Shown here piece by piece: positions 8,996 to 18,068 of a stretch of DNA of 64,000 bases (its first letter is position 1; each line of letters opens with the position of its first letter). The stretch spans positions 3,336,501-3,400,500 of the forward strand of contig NZ_JARKIN010000001.1 of assembly GCF_029351045.1 (NCBI RefSeq), written 5' to 3'. This DNA is from Streptomyces sp. WMMB303 (lineage in GTDB: Bacteria; Actinomycetota; Actinomycetes; Streptomycetales; Streptomycetaceae). The notes beneath the pieces are model-generated. The model saw only the letters and a program-made list of their open reading frames with translations. It did not search any database and was not told the DNA's origin. The position numbers and the translations under genes are program-made.

Positions 8996-9483
8996 CCGCC
9001 GCGCGCCGCCCGCTTCCCGCTCTGGCACTGGGCGCGGTGTGCGCGCTCGCCCTGACCGGCTGCTCCGGCGGCGGGGACGGGAGGGACGGGAAAGACGCAG
9101 CGAAGGGGGACGGCCGCCCGGAGCTGAAGGTCAGCGGCGCCTACGTGCCGCAGCCGCCGACCGAGGAGATGGCCGGGGGCTTCCTGACCGTACGCAACAG
9201 TGGCGACAGCGCCGACAGGCTGACATCGGTCTCCAGCGACGTGGCGGGCAAGGTCGAACTGCACAAGACCGTCGAGCAGCAGATGCAGCGGGTGAAGTCA
9301 CTGTCCGTGCCCGCGCACGGCGAGCTCGAACTGGGACGCGGCGGCAACCATCTGATGCTCATGGACCTGGAGCGCAAGCCGACGAAGGGCCAGACGGTCA
9401 CCTTCGTGCTGCACTTCCAGCGGTCCGGCGCCGTCACGGTCAAGGCTCCCGTCGAAGCGACGAACTACACCCGACGGAAGTGA
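8992..9483 (+). CDS. PCuAC-type periplasmic copper chaperone lipoprotein (ECuC-like)
   Basis: A 163-residue protein. The lipobox LALTGC sits at about residues 17-22. The copper site H(M)X10MX21HXM is present: ELHKTVEQQM at about 85-94 and the later HLMLM at about 118-122. PCuAC proteins bind Cu(I) (and Cu(II)) outside the membrane and pass it to Sco or the CuA domain. The GTG start overlaps the sco stop, and its own TGA overlaps the GTG of the CopCD gene, so the three are translationally coupled. The arrangement sco-pcuAC-copCD-dyp is the one described in S. lividans. Confidence 0.92.
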   Translation: MTAARRPLPALALGAVCALALTGCSGGGDGRDGKDAAKGDGRPELKVSGAYVPQPPTEEMAGGFLTVRNSGDSADRLTSVSSDVAGKVELHKTVEQQMQRVKSLSVPAHGELELGRGGNHLMLMDLERKPTKGQTVTFVLHFQRSGAVTVKAPVEATNYTRRK

Positions 9484-11681
9484 GGTTCGCAGGCGTGTCG
9501 TCCACCCTCCCAGGCCCCCTCCGCACCACCTCGCGGTCCGCTGTCCGCACGCTGTCGGCCCTCGCCGCGGTCGCCGCCGCGCTGCTGGGAGTGCTGGCAC
9601 TGGCGGGCCCGGCAGCGGCGCACGCCGCGCTGACGGGCAGCGATCCCGCGGAGGGTACTGTGGTGGACGACGCGCCCCGGCAGGTCACGCTCGACTTCTC
9701 CGAGGGCGTGGCCATGTCGGACGGCGCCATCCGCGTCCTGGACCCGCGCGGAGCACGGGTCGACACCGGGAAGGTCCGCGACACCGGTACGAGTGGCACA
9801 GTGCGGCGCACCGTCGCGCTCGACCCGGGGCTGGGCCAGGGCACCTACACCGTCGCCTGGCAGGCCGTCTCCGCGGACAGCCACCCCGTCTCGGGCGCGT
9901 TCACCTTCTCGATCGGCAAACCGTCCGAGACGAGCGCGAAGGTGCCGCAGCAGGACGAGGACGCGGGCGGCGGGAGCGTGGGCGCCCTCTACGGCATCGG
10001 GCGGTACGTCGCCTACGCGGGCTACATCCTGCTGATCGGCGGTGCGGCCTTCGTGCTGCTGTGCTCGCCGCGGACGGCCTCCGCACGCGCGGTGCAGCGG
10101 CTGGTGACCACCGGCTGGAGCCTCCTGGCGGCGTCGACGCTGGCGCTGCTGCTGCTGCGCGGGCCCTACACCGGATCGGGCCGGTTCGCGGACGTGCTCG
10201 ACCTGGGCGGGCTCAAGGACGTGGTCGCCACCAAGCCGGGAGCCGCGCTGGTCTCCCGGCTGCTGCTGCTCGCGGCCGGCGCGCTGTTCACCTCGGTGCT
10301 CTTCGGCGTGTACGCGCGGCAGCGGGCACCCGAAGACGAAAGCGGCGAACGGGAGGAAGCCCGGCAGAACGGTACAGCCGGTGCGGCTGGTGCGGCTGGT
10401 CTGCCGCGGGAGGCCGGGGAATCCGAAGCCGCACCCCGGGAGGGCCAGGCGGCGCGGCAGCGGCGGGACCTGCACTACGGACTGTCCGCGGGCGGGGCCC
10501 TGGTGGCCGCCGGTCTCGCGGCGACCTGGTCGCTGGCCGAACACGCCTCCACCGGCATCCAGACCGGGCTGGCGGTGCCCGTGGACGTGCTGCATCTGCT
10601 CGCCGTCGCCCTGTGGCTGGGCGGTCTGGCCGCACTGTTCTGCCTGCTGCGCTGGGGACCCTCGCCCACGGGTACGACAGTGCGGCGGTTCTCGCGGCTG
10701 GCGTTCGGCTGCGTCGTGGTGCTCGCGGCGACGGGGCTGTACCAGTCGTGGCGGCAGGTGGGCTCCTGGGGCGCGCTGACGGACACCTCGTACGGGCAAC
10801 TGCTGGTGGTGAAGATCCTGCTGGTCGGCACCGTGCTGTCGGTCGCCTGGTTCTCCCGGCGGTGGACAACCCGGTTGACCGAACTCCCGGAGCAGGCCGC
10901 CGCCTCGGCGATCCGGGACGCCGCCTCCGGGAGCCGGGGGACTACGACCGGTGCGGCGGCAGCCGTCCCGCACGGCCGCACCCCGGAAGACGCCACTGTC
11001 CGGGCCACGGCCCCGGGCCCGGACGACACGCCACGGACGCGCAGCGGTCCCTCCCCCGCCCCGGAGGGCGGCCACTCCACGCGGCCGCAGGAGAGCGCCC
11101 CCGGCGACCCCGTCCGGGCCGCCCAGTTGGCCCGCCAGCGGGCGGCCGCCGACGCCGCCCGGCAGCGCCGGGAGCGGGAAGCCGATCCGGGGCGCAGCGC
11201 GCTGCGCCGCTCGGTGCTGGCCGAGGCGTCCCTCGCCGTGGTGCTGCTCGCCGTCACCACGGTCCTGACCGGCACCGAACCGGGCCGCACCGAGGAGCAG
11301 GCGCGTGCGGCCGAAGCGGCGCGGGACCCCGGTGGGCCGGTGGATGTGGAGGTGCCGTTCGACACCGGCGGCCCGGGCGGGAAGGGGCGGGCCGCGCTGG
11401 AGATCTCCCCCGGCACCCGCGGCGGGAACACCCTGGAGCTGCGCACCACCGCACCCAGCGGCAAGCCCGTCGAGGCGGCCGAGGTGAAGGTCGCCTTCAC
11501 GCTGCCCGCGCGGGATCTCGGCCCGCTGTCCGTTCCGCTCGAAGCGGTCGGGCGGGAGAAGGGGCACTGGAGAGCCGACGGACTCCAGTTGCCCATGGCC
11601 GGAAAATGGAAGGTCGCGGTCACCGTCCGCACCTCCGACATCGATCAGATCACCAGGACCACGACCGCCACCATCGGCTGA
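9480..11681 (+). CDS. CopC-CopD fusion copper transport protein with C-terminal FixH/YtkA-like domain
   Basis: The 733-residue chain begins at GTG 9480, overlapping the upstream stop (GTG 9495 also possible). A signal peptide ends at AAA, giving a mature N-terminal His at about residue 48 (HAALTGSDPAEG), the usual CopC copper ligand. CopC spans about 48-145 (second motif SADSHPVSGAFTFSIG). CopD follows with about eight helices over 176-465, including conserved His in HASTGI and DVLHLLAVALWLGGL. A long Arg/Ala-rich linker (about 480-575) and one more helix lead to a C-terminal beta domain (about 620-733). It probably takes copper across or along the membrane for the other cluster products. Confidence 0.9.
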   Translation: MRFAGVSSTLPGPLRTTSRSAVRTLSALAAVAAALLGVLALAGPAAAHAALTGSDPAEGTVVDDAPRQVTLDFSEGVAMSDGAIRVLDPRGARVDTGKVRDTGTSGTVRRTVALDPGLGQGTYTVAWQAVSADSHPVSGAFTFSIGKPSETSAKVPQQDEDAGGGSVGALYGIGRYVAYAGYILLIGGAAFVLLCSPRTASARAVQRLVTTGWSLLAASTLALLLLRGPYTGSGRFADVLDLGGLKDVVATKPGAALVSRLLLLAAGALFTSVLFGVYARQRAPEDESGEREEARQNGTAGAAGAAGLPREAGESEAAPREGQAARQRRDLHYGLSAGGALVAAGLAATWSLAEHASTGIQTGLAVPVDVLHLLAVALWLGGLAALFCLLRWGPSPTGTTVRRFSRLAFGCVVVLAATGLYQSWRQVGSWGALTDTSYGQLLVVKILLVGTVLSVAWFSRRWTTRLTELPEQAAASAIRDAASGSRGTTTGAAAAVPHGRTPEDATVRATAPGPDDTPRTRSGPSPAPEGGHSTRPQESAPGDPVRAAQLARQRAAADAARQRREREADPGRSALRRSVLAEASLAVVLLAVTTVLTGTEPGRTEEQARAAEAARDPGGPVDVEVPFDTGGPGGKGRAALEISPGTRGGNTLELRTTAPSGKPVEAAEVKVAFTLPARDLGPLSVPLEAVGREKGHWRADGLQLPMAGKWKVAVTVRTSDIDQITRTTTATIG

Positions 11682-11700
11682 GCCGGAACCGAGCGACGAC

Positions 11701-13074
11701 ATGAGCACTCAGAACACCCGTAAGACTCCTCCCACGCAGCGCTCGCAGCGCACGCCCGAAGCGCCGGGCGCGCCGGACGGCGCCGACGACGGCAGCAACG
11801 GCGACGGCGCGGCCGGCGGACAGAGCCGAGAGCCCCGGCAGAGCGGGCGGATCACCCGTCGGCGGCTGCTGGGCACCGCCTCCGCGGCGGGCGCCGCCGG
11901 GCTGACGGCGGGCGCCGCGGGCGGCGCCTGGGCCCACTCGGCGGCCCAGGACGCGCCGCCCACGACCCTCTCCTCGCTGGGCTCCACGGCCGTGTCCTTC
12001 CACGGCACGCACCAGGCCGGAATCGTGGCCCCGGCCCAGGCGCACGGCCACCTGCTCGCCTTCGACCTCGCACCCCGGGCCGGCCGCAAACAGGCCGCGG
12101 CGCTGCTGCGCCGCTGGTCGGAGGCGGCTCGACGGATGATGGCGGGTGAACCGCCCGAGGGCGGCGAGCGGGACACCGGGATCGCGCTGGACGCCGGCCC
12201 GTCCTCGCTGACGGTCACCTTCGGATTCGGCCGTACGTTCTTCTCCCGTACCGGGCTCACGGACCGGCTGCCGGCGCAACTCGCGCCGCTGCCGGACTTC
12301 TCGGCGGACGCGCTGGACAAGAAGCGCTCGGACGGGGACCTGTGGGTGCAGATCGGCGCGGACGACGCGCTGGTCGCCTTCCACGCGCTGCGCGCCCTGC
12401 AGCGCGAGGCGGCGGACACGGCGCGGGTGCGCTGGCACATGTCCGGTTTCAACCGCTCTCCGGGCGCCACCGAGCAGCCCCGCACGATGCGCAACCTGAT
12501 GGGGCAGGTCGACGGAACCAACAACCCCCGCCCCGAGGAGAAGGACTTCGACGAGCGGATCTTCGTACCGTCCTCGGGCGCCCCCTCCTGGATGGCCGGG
12601 GGCTCGTACGTGGTGCAGCGGCGGATCCGGATGCTGCTGGACGCGTGGGACACCCACTCGCTCGGCGATCAGGAGCAGGTCATCGGGCGGCGCAAGTCCG
12701 ACGGTGCTCCGCTCTCCGGGGGCCATGAGCGGACCGAGCCCGATCTGGACAAGCGCGGGCCGGACGGGCGGCCGCTGATCGCCGCGGACGCGCACATCCG
12801 GGTGACGGCCCCGGAGAGCAACGGGGGAGCGGCGATGCTGCGCCGTTCCTTCTCCTTCCACGACGGGTTCCGCGGCGACGGGGCGCCGGACGCCGGGCTG
12901 CTGTTCGTGGCCTGGCAGGCCGATCCGCTGCGCGGCTTCGTGCCGGTGCAGCGCAAGCTCGACCGGGGGGACGCGCTGTCGCGGTTCCTGCGGCACGAGG
13001 CGAGTGCGCTGTTCGCGGTGCCGGGAGGCCCGGGCAAGGGCGAGTACGTGGGCCAGCGGCTGCTCGAGGGCTGA
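11701..13074 (+). CDS. dtpA: DyP-type haem peroxidase, Tat-exported (DtpA/EfeB-like)
   Basis: A 457-residue peroxidase. A Ser/Ala-rich N-region precedes the twin-arginine signal RITRRRLLG at about residue 48-56 and a hydrophobic stretch ending GAWAHS. The DyP signature is seen as GQVDGTNNP (distal Asp271), the likely proximal haem His365 in DAHIRV, and distal Arg382 in LRRSFSF; the His-Arg spacing of 17 agrees with what I recall for S. lividans DtpA. That enzyme works in copper trafficking to the GlxA oxidase and morphogenesis. It starts 19 bp after copCD. The symbol is by analogy; EfeB-type iron use is the alternative. Confidence 0.88.
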   Translation: MSTQNTRKTPPTQRSQRTPEAPGAPDGADDGSNGDGAAGGQSREPRQSGRITRRRLLGTASAAGAAGLTAGAAGGAWAHSAAQDAPPTTLSSLGSTAVSFHGTHQAGIVAPAQAHGHLLAFDLAPRAGRKQAAALLRRWSEAARRMMAGEPPEGGERDTGIALDAGPSSLTVTFGFGRTFFSRTGLTDRLPAQLAPLPDFSADALDKKRSDGDLWVQIGADDALVAFHALRALQREAADTARVRWHMSGFNRSPGATEQPRTMRNLMGQVDGTNNPRPEEKDFDERIFVPSSGAPSWMAGGSYVVQRRIRMLLDAWDTHSLGDQEQVIGRRKSDGAPLSGGHERTEPDLDKRGPDGRPLIAADAHIRVTAPESNGGAAMLRRSFSFHDGFRGDGAPDAGLLFVAWQADPLRGFVPVQRKLDRGDALSRFLRHEASALFAVPGGPGKGEYVGQRLLEG

Positions 13075-13116
13075 GATCGGCACCCGGTGCCCTGTGGACC
13101 GGACTACCGTGGCGGT

Positions 13117-14046
13117 ATGTCATCTGCGAGCCGCTATACGTACCTGGGACCCGAGGGCACCTTCACCGAGGCCGCGCTGCACACCCTGCCGGAAGCAGCC
13201 ACCCGCCAGCTCACTCCCATGGTGTCGGTTCCGGCTGCTCTGGACCCCGTCCGGAACGGGGAGGCCCAAGCGGCGTTCGTACCGATCGAGAACTCGGTGG
13301 AGGGCGGTGTCACCGCCACCCTCGACGAGCTGGCGGGCGGCAGCCGGCTGATGATCTACCGCGAGGTGCTGCTGCCGATCGCCTTCGCACTGCTGGTGCG
13401 GCCCGGCACGCCGCTGGCGGAGGTCAAGACCGTCACCGGCCATCCGGTCGCCCAGCCCCAGGTGCGCAACTGGCTCGCGGCGCAGCTGCCGGACGCCGTG
13501 TGGGAGTCGGCGGCCTCCAACGCGGACGGGGCCCGGCTGGTGCAGGAGGGCCGTTACGATGCCGCGTTCGCGGGCGAGTTCGCCGCCGCGACCTACGGTC
13601 TGGAGCCGCTGGTCACCGACATCCATGACGCGGAGAACGCGACGACCCGGTTCGTGCTGCTGGGGCCGCCCGGGCGCCCGGCGGCGCCGACGGGCGCCGA
13701 CAAGACCTCGGTGGTCTTCTGGCTGCGCGGGGACCAGCCCGGCGCGCTGCTGGAGGTGCTGCACGAGTACGCCTCGCGCGGCGTCAACATGATGCGGATC
13801 GAGTCGCGGCCCACGGGCGAGGGCATCGGGCAGTACTGCTTCCAGATCGACTCCGAGGGCCATGTGCAGGACCGCCGGGTGGGCGACGTGCTGATGGGAC
13901 TGCGGCGCTCGTGTCGCGCGGTGCGCTTCCTGGGTTCGTACCCGCGTGCCGACCGGCAGCCGCCGACGGTGCGCTCGGGTACCGCGGACGAGGACTTCGT
14001 GGCGGCGGCCGACTGGCTGTCGCGGTGCCTGGACGGACGGGACTGA
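13117..14046 (+). CDS. pheA: Prephenate dehydratase
   Basis: The 309-residue enzyme converts prephenate to phenylpyruvate in phenylalanine synthesis. The catalytic PDT domain (about 5-185) starts YTYLGPEGTFTEAAL and contains IENSVEGGV and the catalytic ATTRFVLLG. An ACT domain follows (about 195-275) with GALLEVL and ESRPTGEG, the segments that bind Phe for feedback control. ATG 13117 is used; the in-frame GTG 13087 would add ten residues. It sits 42 bp after the peroxidase gene and is followed by a long non-coding stretch. It lacks the chorismate mutase domain of enterobacterial PheA, as usual in actinobacteria. Confidence 0.95.
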   Translation: MSSASRYTYLGPEGTFTEAALHTLPEAATRQLTPMVSVPAALDPVRNGEAQAAFVPIENSVEGGVTATLDELAGGSRLMIYREVLLPIAFALLVRPGTPLAEVKTVTGHPVAQPQVRNWLAAQLPDAVWESAASNADGARLVQEGRYDAAFAGEFAAATYGLEPLVTDIHDAENATTRFVLLGPPGRPAAPTGADKTSVVFWLRGDQPGALLEVLHEYASRGVNMMRIESRPTGEGIGQYCFQIDSEGHVQDRRVGDVLMGLRRSCRAVRFLGSYPRADRQPPTVRSGTADEDFVAAADWLSRCLDGRD

Positions 14047-14191
14047 CCCAACGGCACCGAACGGCACCGAACGGCACCCAGCGACGCTCAACCATGCCGA
14101 CGGGCGGACCGGATCACGGCCGGGGTCGCACCGGCGAGGCCGGATCGCGGCCGGAACGGTCACGCGGGCCCCGTACGCAGACCCCGGGAAG

Positions 14192-14489
14192 TTATCCACA
14201 GGAGTGAAGGGTGACCTGTGCACAAGTCGACAGGGAAAACGGACGCAGTCGACAAAACGGCATACAGACCACATCCCCCTCCACAGGGCGCGCCCCTCAC
14301 CGCGTCACTACAATTCCCTTGATCAACTCTTTGGGGTGAGCTATTCCCCCTCGATTGAGTGGGTATTTCGGGTTTACCCGGGGAATTCCGCGCCGATCGC
14401 ACCGGCGCCGGAACGGAACGCCTTCATTTCCACAGCACTCCTCCCGCCCCTGTGGAAAACTCGGCCGCCGCACCCCCGGCTGTGGATAA
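14192..14489. promoter_or_regulatory. Cluster of four DnaA-box-like 9-mers flanking AT-rich DNA
   Basis: The sites are TTATCCACA (+,14192), ATTTCCACA (+,14426), TTTTCCACA (-,14451-14459) and TTATCCACA (-,14481-14489). TTATCCACA is the high-affinity E. coli box and close to the Streptomyces preference TTGTCCACA. The last three are within 64 bp and in opposed orientation. DnaA binding is inferred from sequence only. Confidence 0.45.
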
Positions 14490-14630
14490 GTGCCTCCGGA
14501 GGGCCCGCCCAACTTCCCCGTGCATGCCCCCAGTCCACCCCATCCCCCGCGCAGCGCAGCGCACCGCACGGATCCATCCCGCACGGAAGCCGGAAAGCCG
14601 GAGAACCGGAGAATCGGAAGAACGGGAATC

Positions 14631-14652
14631 CCGGGGAACAGCAATTCCCCGG
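14631..14652 (+). other. Perfect 8-bp hairpin in the serS leader
   Basis: CCGGGGAA pairs with TTCCCCGG around a CAGCAA loop, ending 84 bases before the serS start. It is followed by an A-rich stretch, not a U-run, so it is not a classical terminator; it could be a leader structure or attenuator. Confidence 0.4.
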
Positions 14653-14736
14653 AATACCAAAACCCCCAATTCGGACAAAACGCATCAAAGGGATGTCGAA
14701 TCGAGCAGCTCCCGAGGCCACCGGTACCCTGGCGGG

Positions 14737-16023
14737 GTGATTGACCTTCGCCTGCTCCGTGAGGACCCCGACCGTGCGCGCGCCTCCCAGCGCGCCCGTG
14801 GAGAGGACGTCGACCTCGTCGACGCGGTGCTCTCCGCCGACGAGCGGCGCAGGTCCTCCAGTGTCCGCTTCGACGAACTCCGCTCCGAGCAGAAGCAGCT
14901 CGGCAAGCGCATCCCGAAGGCCGCGGGCGAGGAGAAGGACGAACTGCTGCGCCGCGCCGGGGAACTGGCCGGCGCGGTGAAGGCCGCCGACGCGGAGAAG
15001 GACGAGGCCGCGGAGGAGACCCAGCGGCTGCTGCGCCGGCTCAGCAACCTGGTGCACCCCGACGTCCCGGTCGGCGGCGAGGAGGACTTCACCGTCCTGG
15101 AGACCCTGGGCACGCCCCGCGACTTCGCGGCCGAGGGCTTCGAGCCCAAGGACCACCTGGAGCTGGGCCAGAAGCTCGGCGCCATCGACGTCGAGCGCGG
15201 CGCCAAGGTGTCGGGCTCGCGCTTCTACTTCCTCACCGGCGTCGGGGCCCTGCTGGAGCTGGCCCTGGTCAACGCGGCGATCGCCCAGGCGACCGAGGCC
15301 GGCTTCACCCCGATGCTGACGCCCGCGCTGGTAAAGCAGCAGGCCATGGACGGCACCGGCTTCCTCGGCCAGGCCGCGCAGGACGTCTACCACCTCGACA
15401 AGGACGACCTGTATCTCGTCGGCACCTCCGAGGTCGCGCTGGCCGGCTACCACATGGACGAGATCATCGAGGCCGACCGGCTGCCGCTGCGCTACGCCGC
15501 CTTCTCGCCCTGCTTCCGCCGCGAGGCGGGTTCGTACGGCAAGGACACCCGCGGCATCTTCCGCGTCCACCAGTTCGACAAGGTGGAGATGTTCTCCTAT
15601 GTCGCACCGGAGGACTCCCAGGAGGAGCACCGCAGACTGCTGCAGTGGGAGAAGCAGTGGCTCTCGTCCCTGGAGCTGCCGTTCCAGGTGATCGATGTGG
15701 CCACCGGCGACCTGGGCTCCTCCGCGGCCCGCAAGTTCGACTGCGAGGCGTGGATCCCCACCCAGGGCAAGTACCGCGAGCTGACCTCCACCTCGGACTG
15801 CACCGAGTTCCAGTCCCGTCGGCTCGCGGTCCGGATGCGCGAGGGCCGCGACGGCAAGGCCGTACGGCCGCTGGCGACGCTGAACGGCACACTGTGCGCG
15901 GTACCCCGCACCATCGTCGCACTGCTGGAGAACCACCAGCAGGAGGACGGCTCGGTGTGGATCCCGCCGGTGCTGCGGCCCTATCTGGGCGGCCGCAGCG
16001 CACTGGAGCCGGTCGCCAGGTGA
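14737..16023 (+). CDS. serS: Seryl-tRNA synthetase
   Basis: A 428-residue class II aminoacyl-tRNA synthetase that charges tRNA-Ser. The start is GTG 14737 giving [13 protein letters not shown]. The N-terminal coiled-coil arm (about 25-105) is rich in Glu/Lys/Arg heptads. Motif 2 is seen in [17 protein letters not shown] and motif 3 around [16 protein letters not shown] near the C-terminus. Length and domain order are normal. The stop overlaps the GTG of the HAD phosphatase gene (GTGA), so the two are probably cotranscribed. The upstream region is long and structured, but I see no T-box specifier or antiterminator element. Confidence 0.96.
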   Translation: MIDLRLLREDPDRARASQRARGEDVDLVDAVLSADERRRSSSVRFDELRSEQKQLGKRIPKAAGEEKDELLRRAGELAGAVKAADAEKDEAAEETQRLLRRLSNLVHPDVPVGGEEDFTVLETLGTPRDFAAEGFEPKDHLELGQKLGAIDVERGAKVSGSRFYFLTGVGALLELALVNAAIAQATEAGFTPMLTPALVKQQAMDGTGFLGQAAQDVYHLDKDDLYLVGTSEVALAGYHMDEIIEADRLPLRYAAFSPCFRREAGSYGKDTRGIFRVHQFDKVEMFSYVAPEDSQEEHRRLLQWEKQWLSSLELPFQVIDVATGDLGSSAARKFDCEAWIPTQGKYRELTSTSDCTEFQSRRLAVRMREGRDGKAVRPLATLNGTLCAVPRTIVALLENHQQEDGSVWIPPVLRPYLGGRSALEPVAR

Positions 16024-16853
16024 GCACGTCGCCCGCGGCACCCTCCGGCCCGCCTGCCTTCCCCTACCGTCTGATCGCCACCGACCTCGACGGCACCCTG
16101 CTGCGCTCCGACGACACCGTCTCGGAGCGCACCCGGGCCGCCCTCGAGACCGCCACCACGCGGGGCGCCGCGCACATCGTCGTCACCGGCCGGGCCGTGC
16201 CGTGGACGAAGCAGATCCTGGCGGACCTCGGCCACCGCGGGCTGGCGGTGTGCGCACAGGGATCGCAGGTGTACGACGCGGGCTCGGGCCGGCTGCTGAC
16301 CTCCGTCACCCTCGACAGGCGGGTCGCCGAACAGGCCCTCACCCTGCTCGAGAAGGAGGTGGGCACCGTCGCGGTGGCCGCCTCCCGGGACGGCCTGGAC
16401 GGCGAGGTACTGGCCGGACCCGGGTACCGCGTCCACGACGGACCGCTGCCGTATGTCCCCTTCGAGGACCGCGAGACCATCTGGCGGAAGCCGCTCAACA
16501 AGCTCTACATCCAGCATCCGCAGCTCGGCGACGACGAGTTGGTGAAGGCCGCACGGGCCGCCGTCGGCGACCTGGTGGGTGTGGTCATGGCCGGCGAGGG
16601 CATCGTGGAACTGCTCCCGCTGGGCCTCAGCAAGGCCAAGGGGCTCGCGCTGGCGGCCCGCCGTCTCAAGGTCCGCGCGGCCGAGACCCTCGCCTTCGGC
16701 GACATGCCCAACGACATCCCCATGTTCGCCTGGGCGGGGCGCGGTGTCGCCATGGAGAACGGCCACGAGGAACTGCTGGCCGTCGCCGACGAGATGACCA
16801 CCTCCAACGACCAGGACGGCATCGCCCGGGTGCTGGAGCGACTGGCCGCGTAG
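16020..16853 (+). CDS. HAD-superfamily hydrolase, Cof/YbiV type
   Basis: The 277-residue product has HAD motif I in [14 protein letters not shown] (about 20-33), motif II Thr in VVTGRA, a C2-type cap in the middle, the Lys of motif III in [11 protein letters not shown], and motif IV in [11 protein letters not shown]. These enzymes dephosphorylate small phosphometabolites in the cytosol; the substrate cannot be inferred. GTG 16020 overlaps the serS stop. A paralogue of the same type is at 38225-39109. It is convergent with the WYL regulator gene. Confidence 0.9.
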   Translation: MSTSPAAPSGPPAFPYRLIATDLDGTLLRSDDTVSERTRAALETATTRGAAHIVVTGRAVPWTKQILADLGHRGLAVCAQGSQVYDAGSGRLLTSVTLDRRVAEQALTLLEKEVGTVAVAASRDGLDGEVLAGPGYRVHDGPLPYVPFEDRETIWRKPLNKLYIQHPQLGDDELVKAARAAVGDLVGVVMAGEGIVELLPLGLSKAKGLALAARRLKVRAAETLAFGDMPNDIPMFAWAGRGVAMENGHEELLAVADEMTTSNDQDGIARVLERLAA

Positions 16854-16875
16854 CGGGAGTCGGCCCCGCCGCCCT

Positions 16876-17955
16876 TCAGGACGGCCCCGGGGCCTCCTCC
16901 GGCGCCGGGGCTGCCCCGTCCGACGGGGTGCTCCCGTGCTGCACGTCGTACAGCGCGGCCGTCTCGCGGACCCGGAGCAGCAGTTCCTCGATGGCTTCGG
17001 GCGGATCGACCACCCGCACCCAGGGGCCGAACTGGAGGAGTACCGACACGGCGGGGAGGGCGGAGAACGCGAGACGGGCGGTGACCCAGTCTCCCTCGGC
17101 TCCCTCGGCTCCCTCGGCTCCCTCGGCCCCGTCGTCCCCCGCGGAGTTCTCGTCCGCCTCGGTACCGAGGGGTGCGGCCAGGACGGGCGCGACGATCCGG
17201 GCGAACATGCCCAGCCGGGATCTGTGCACCCGCGCGGTCACCCGCACGTCCCGGTTCCGCTCCTCCACCCGGCGCCGCAGCGTGTGCCAGACGTCCGCGA
17301 GTTCGACGCCCGCGCGCCGCCGCACGGGGTCCTCCAGCGCGGTCGCGGAGGCGATCCGGTCCGCGCGGAAGAGGGCGGGGGAACCGCGCCGGTCGGCGAC
17401 CAGGTACCAGACACCGGCCTTGTTGACGAGACCGTAGGGGTCGACGGTGTAGGTGTGCGGTCGGCTGTCGCCGCCGTGCCGGTAGCGGATGCGCAGCCTG
17501 CGGTCGGCGAAGACCGCGGTGTGCAGCACGTCCAGTTCCACCTCGGTGCGAGGGCCCGGCAGCCACCGGTCCGGATCGACCAGGATGCGGCGGCTGGTGA
17601 GATCGGCGGCCGGGCGGTGCGGGGCGGGCAGTGCCGCCATCACCTTGCGGAGCGCGGACGCCAGCGCGCTGTCGAGACCGAGTGCCGAGTGCGGGCCCGG
17701 TGCGGCCAGCACGAACAGCGCGCGGGCCTCGTCCGCCGTCAGCCCGGTCACGTCGGTGCGGTAGCCGGGCAGCAGCGTGATGCCGCCGTGCCGGCCGCGC
17801 TCCGCGTACACCGGGACCCCGGCCGCCGACAGCGCCTCGATGTCCCGGTAGATGGTGCGTGCGGAGACCTCGAGCTCTGTCGCCAGCTCTTCGGCGGGCA
17901 CCCGGCCGCGGGTCTGGAGCAGCAGCAGGATGGCCAGCAACCGGTCGGATTTCAC
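16876..17955 (-). CDS. WYL-domain transcriptional regulator (YafY type)
   Basis: A 359-residue protein. The N-terminal winged HTH (about 1-60) includes EELATELEVSARTIYRDIEAL. The WYL domain lies at about 140-220 (YGLVNKAGVWYLVADRRG), followed by a C-terminal WCX-like extension. A run of GAEGAEGAEGAEGD near residue 275 is encoded by a nine-base tandem repeat at about 17094-17130 and may vary in length. The start is GTG 17955. Transcription diverges from the DinB-type gene 113 bp away, so control of that gene is likely. WYL proteins often sense nucleic acids or small ligands; the ligand here is unknown. Confidence 0.9.
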   Translation of the reverse strand: MKSDRLLAILLLLQTRGRVPAEELATELEVSARTIYRDIEALSAAGVPVYAERGRHGGITLLPGYRTDVTGLTADEARALFVLAAPGPHSALGLDSALASALRKVMAALPAPHRPAADLTSRRILVDPDRWLPGPRTEVELDVLHTAVFADRRLRIRYRHGGDSRPHTYTVDPYGLVNKAGVWYLVADRRGSPALFRADRIASATALEDPVRRRAGVELADVWHTLRRRVEERNRDVRVTARVHRSRLGMFARIVAPVLAAPLGTEADENSAGDDGAEGAEGAEGAEGDWVTARLAFSALPAVSVLLQFGPWVRVVDPPEAIEELLLRVRETAALYDVQHGSTPSDGAAPAPEEAPGPS

Positions 17956-18068
17956 CCCACCAGAGTGCCGGAAAAATGTTGACGGGTCATGTCAGGTTTT
18001 CCCGGCAGACTCTCCTCCGTCGAAGCCGCGGCTCCGCACGGCGGAGCCCGACGTATGAGGAGAGAACT

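Larger units (their letters stand above)
14047..14736. other. 690-bp intergenic region with DnaA-box-like sites and an AT-rich core
   Basis: No gene is supported. The region holds two exact TTATCCACA sites (14192-14200 on + and 14481-14489 on -) and two one- or two-base variants (ATTTCCACA 14426-14434 on +, TTTTCCACA 14451-14459 on -). Between them, 14300-14400 is unusually AT-rich for this genome and includes the palindrome TTGATCAA and short hairpins. Near 14581-14622 there are degenerate CCGGAgAA-type repeats, then a perfect hairpin. serS transcription must begin somewhere here. Confidence 0.6.

Noticed and set aside
9465..11708. Large reverse-strand open frame across the CopC-CopD gene.
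   Set aside because: The sense strand carries clear CopC/CopD domains; the antisense frame is the usual high-GC shadow.
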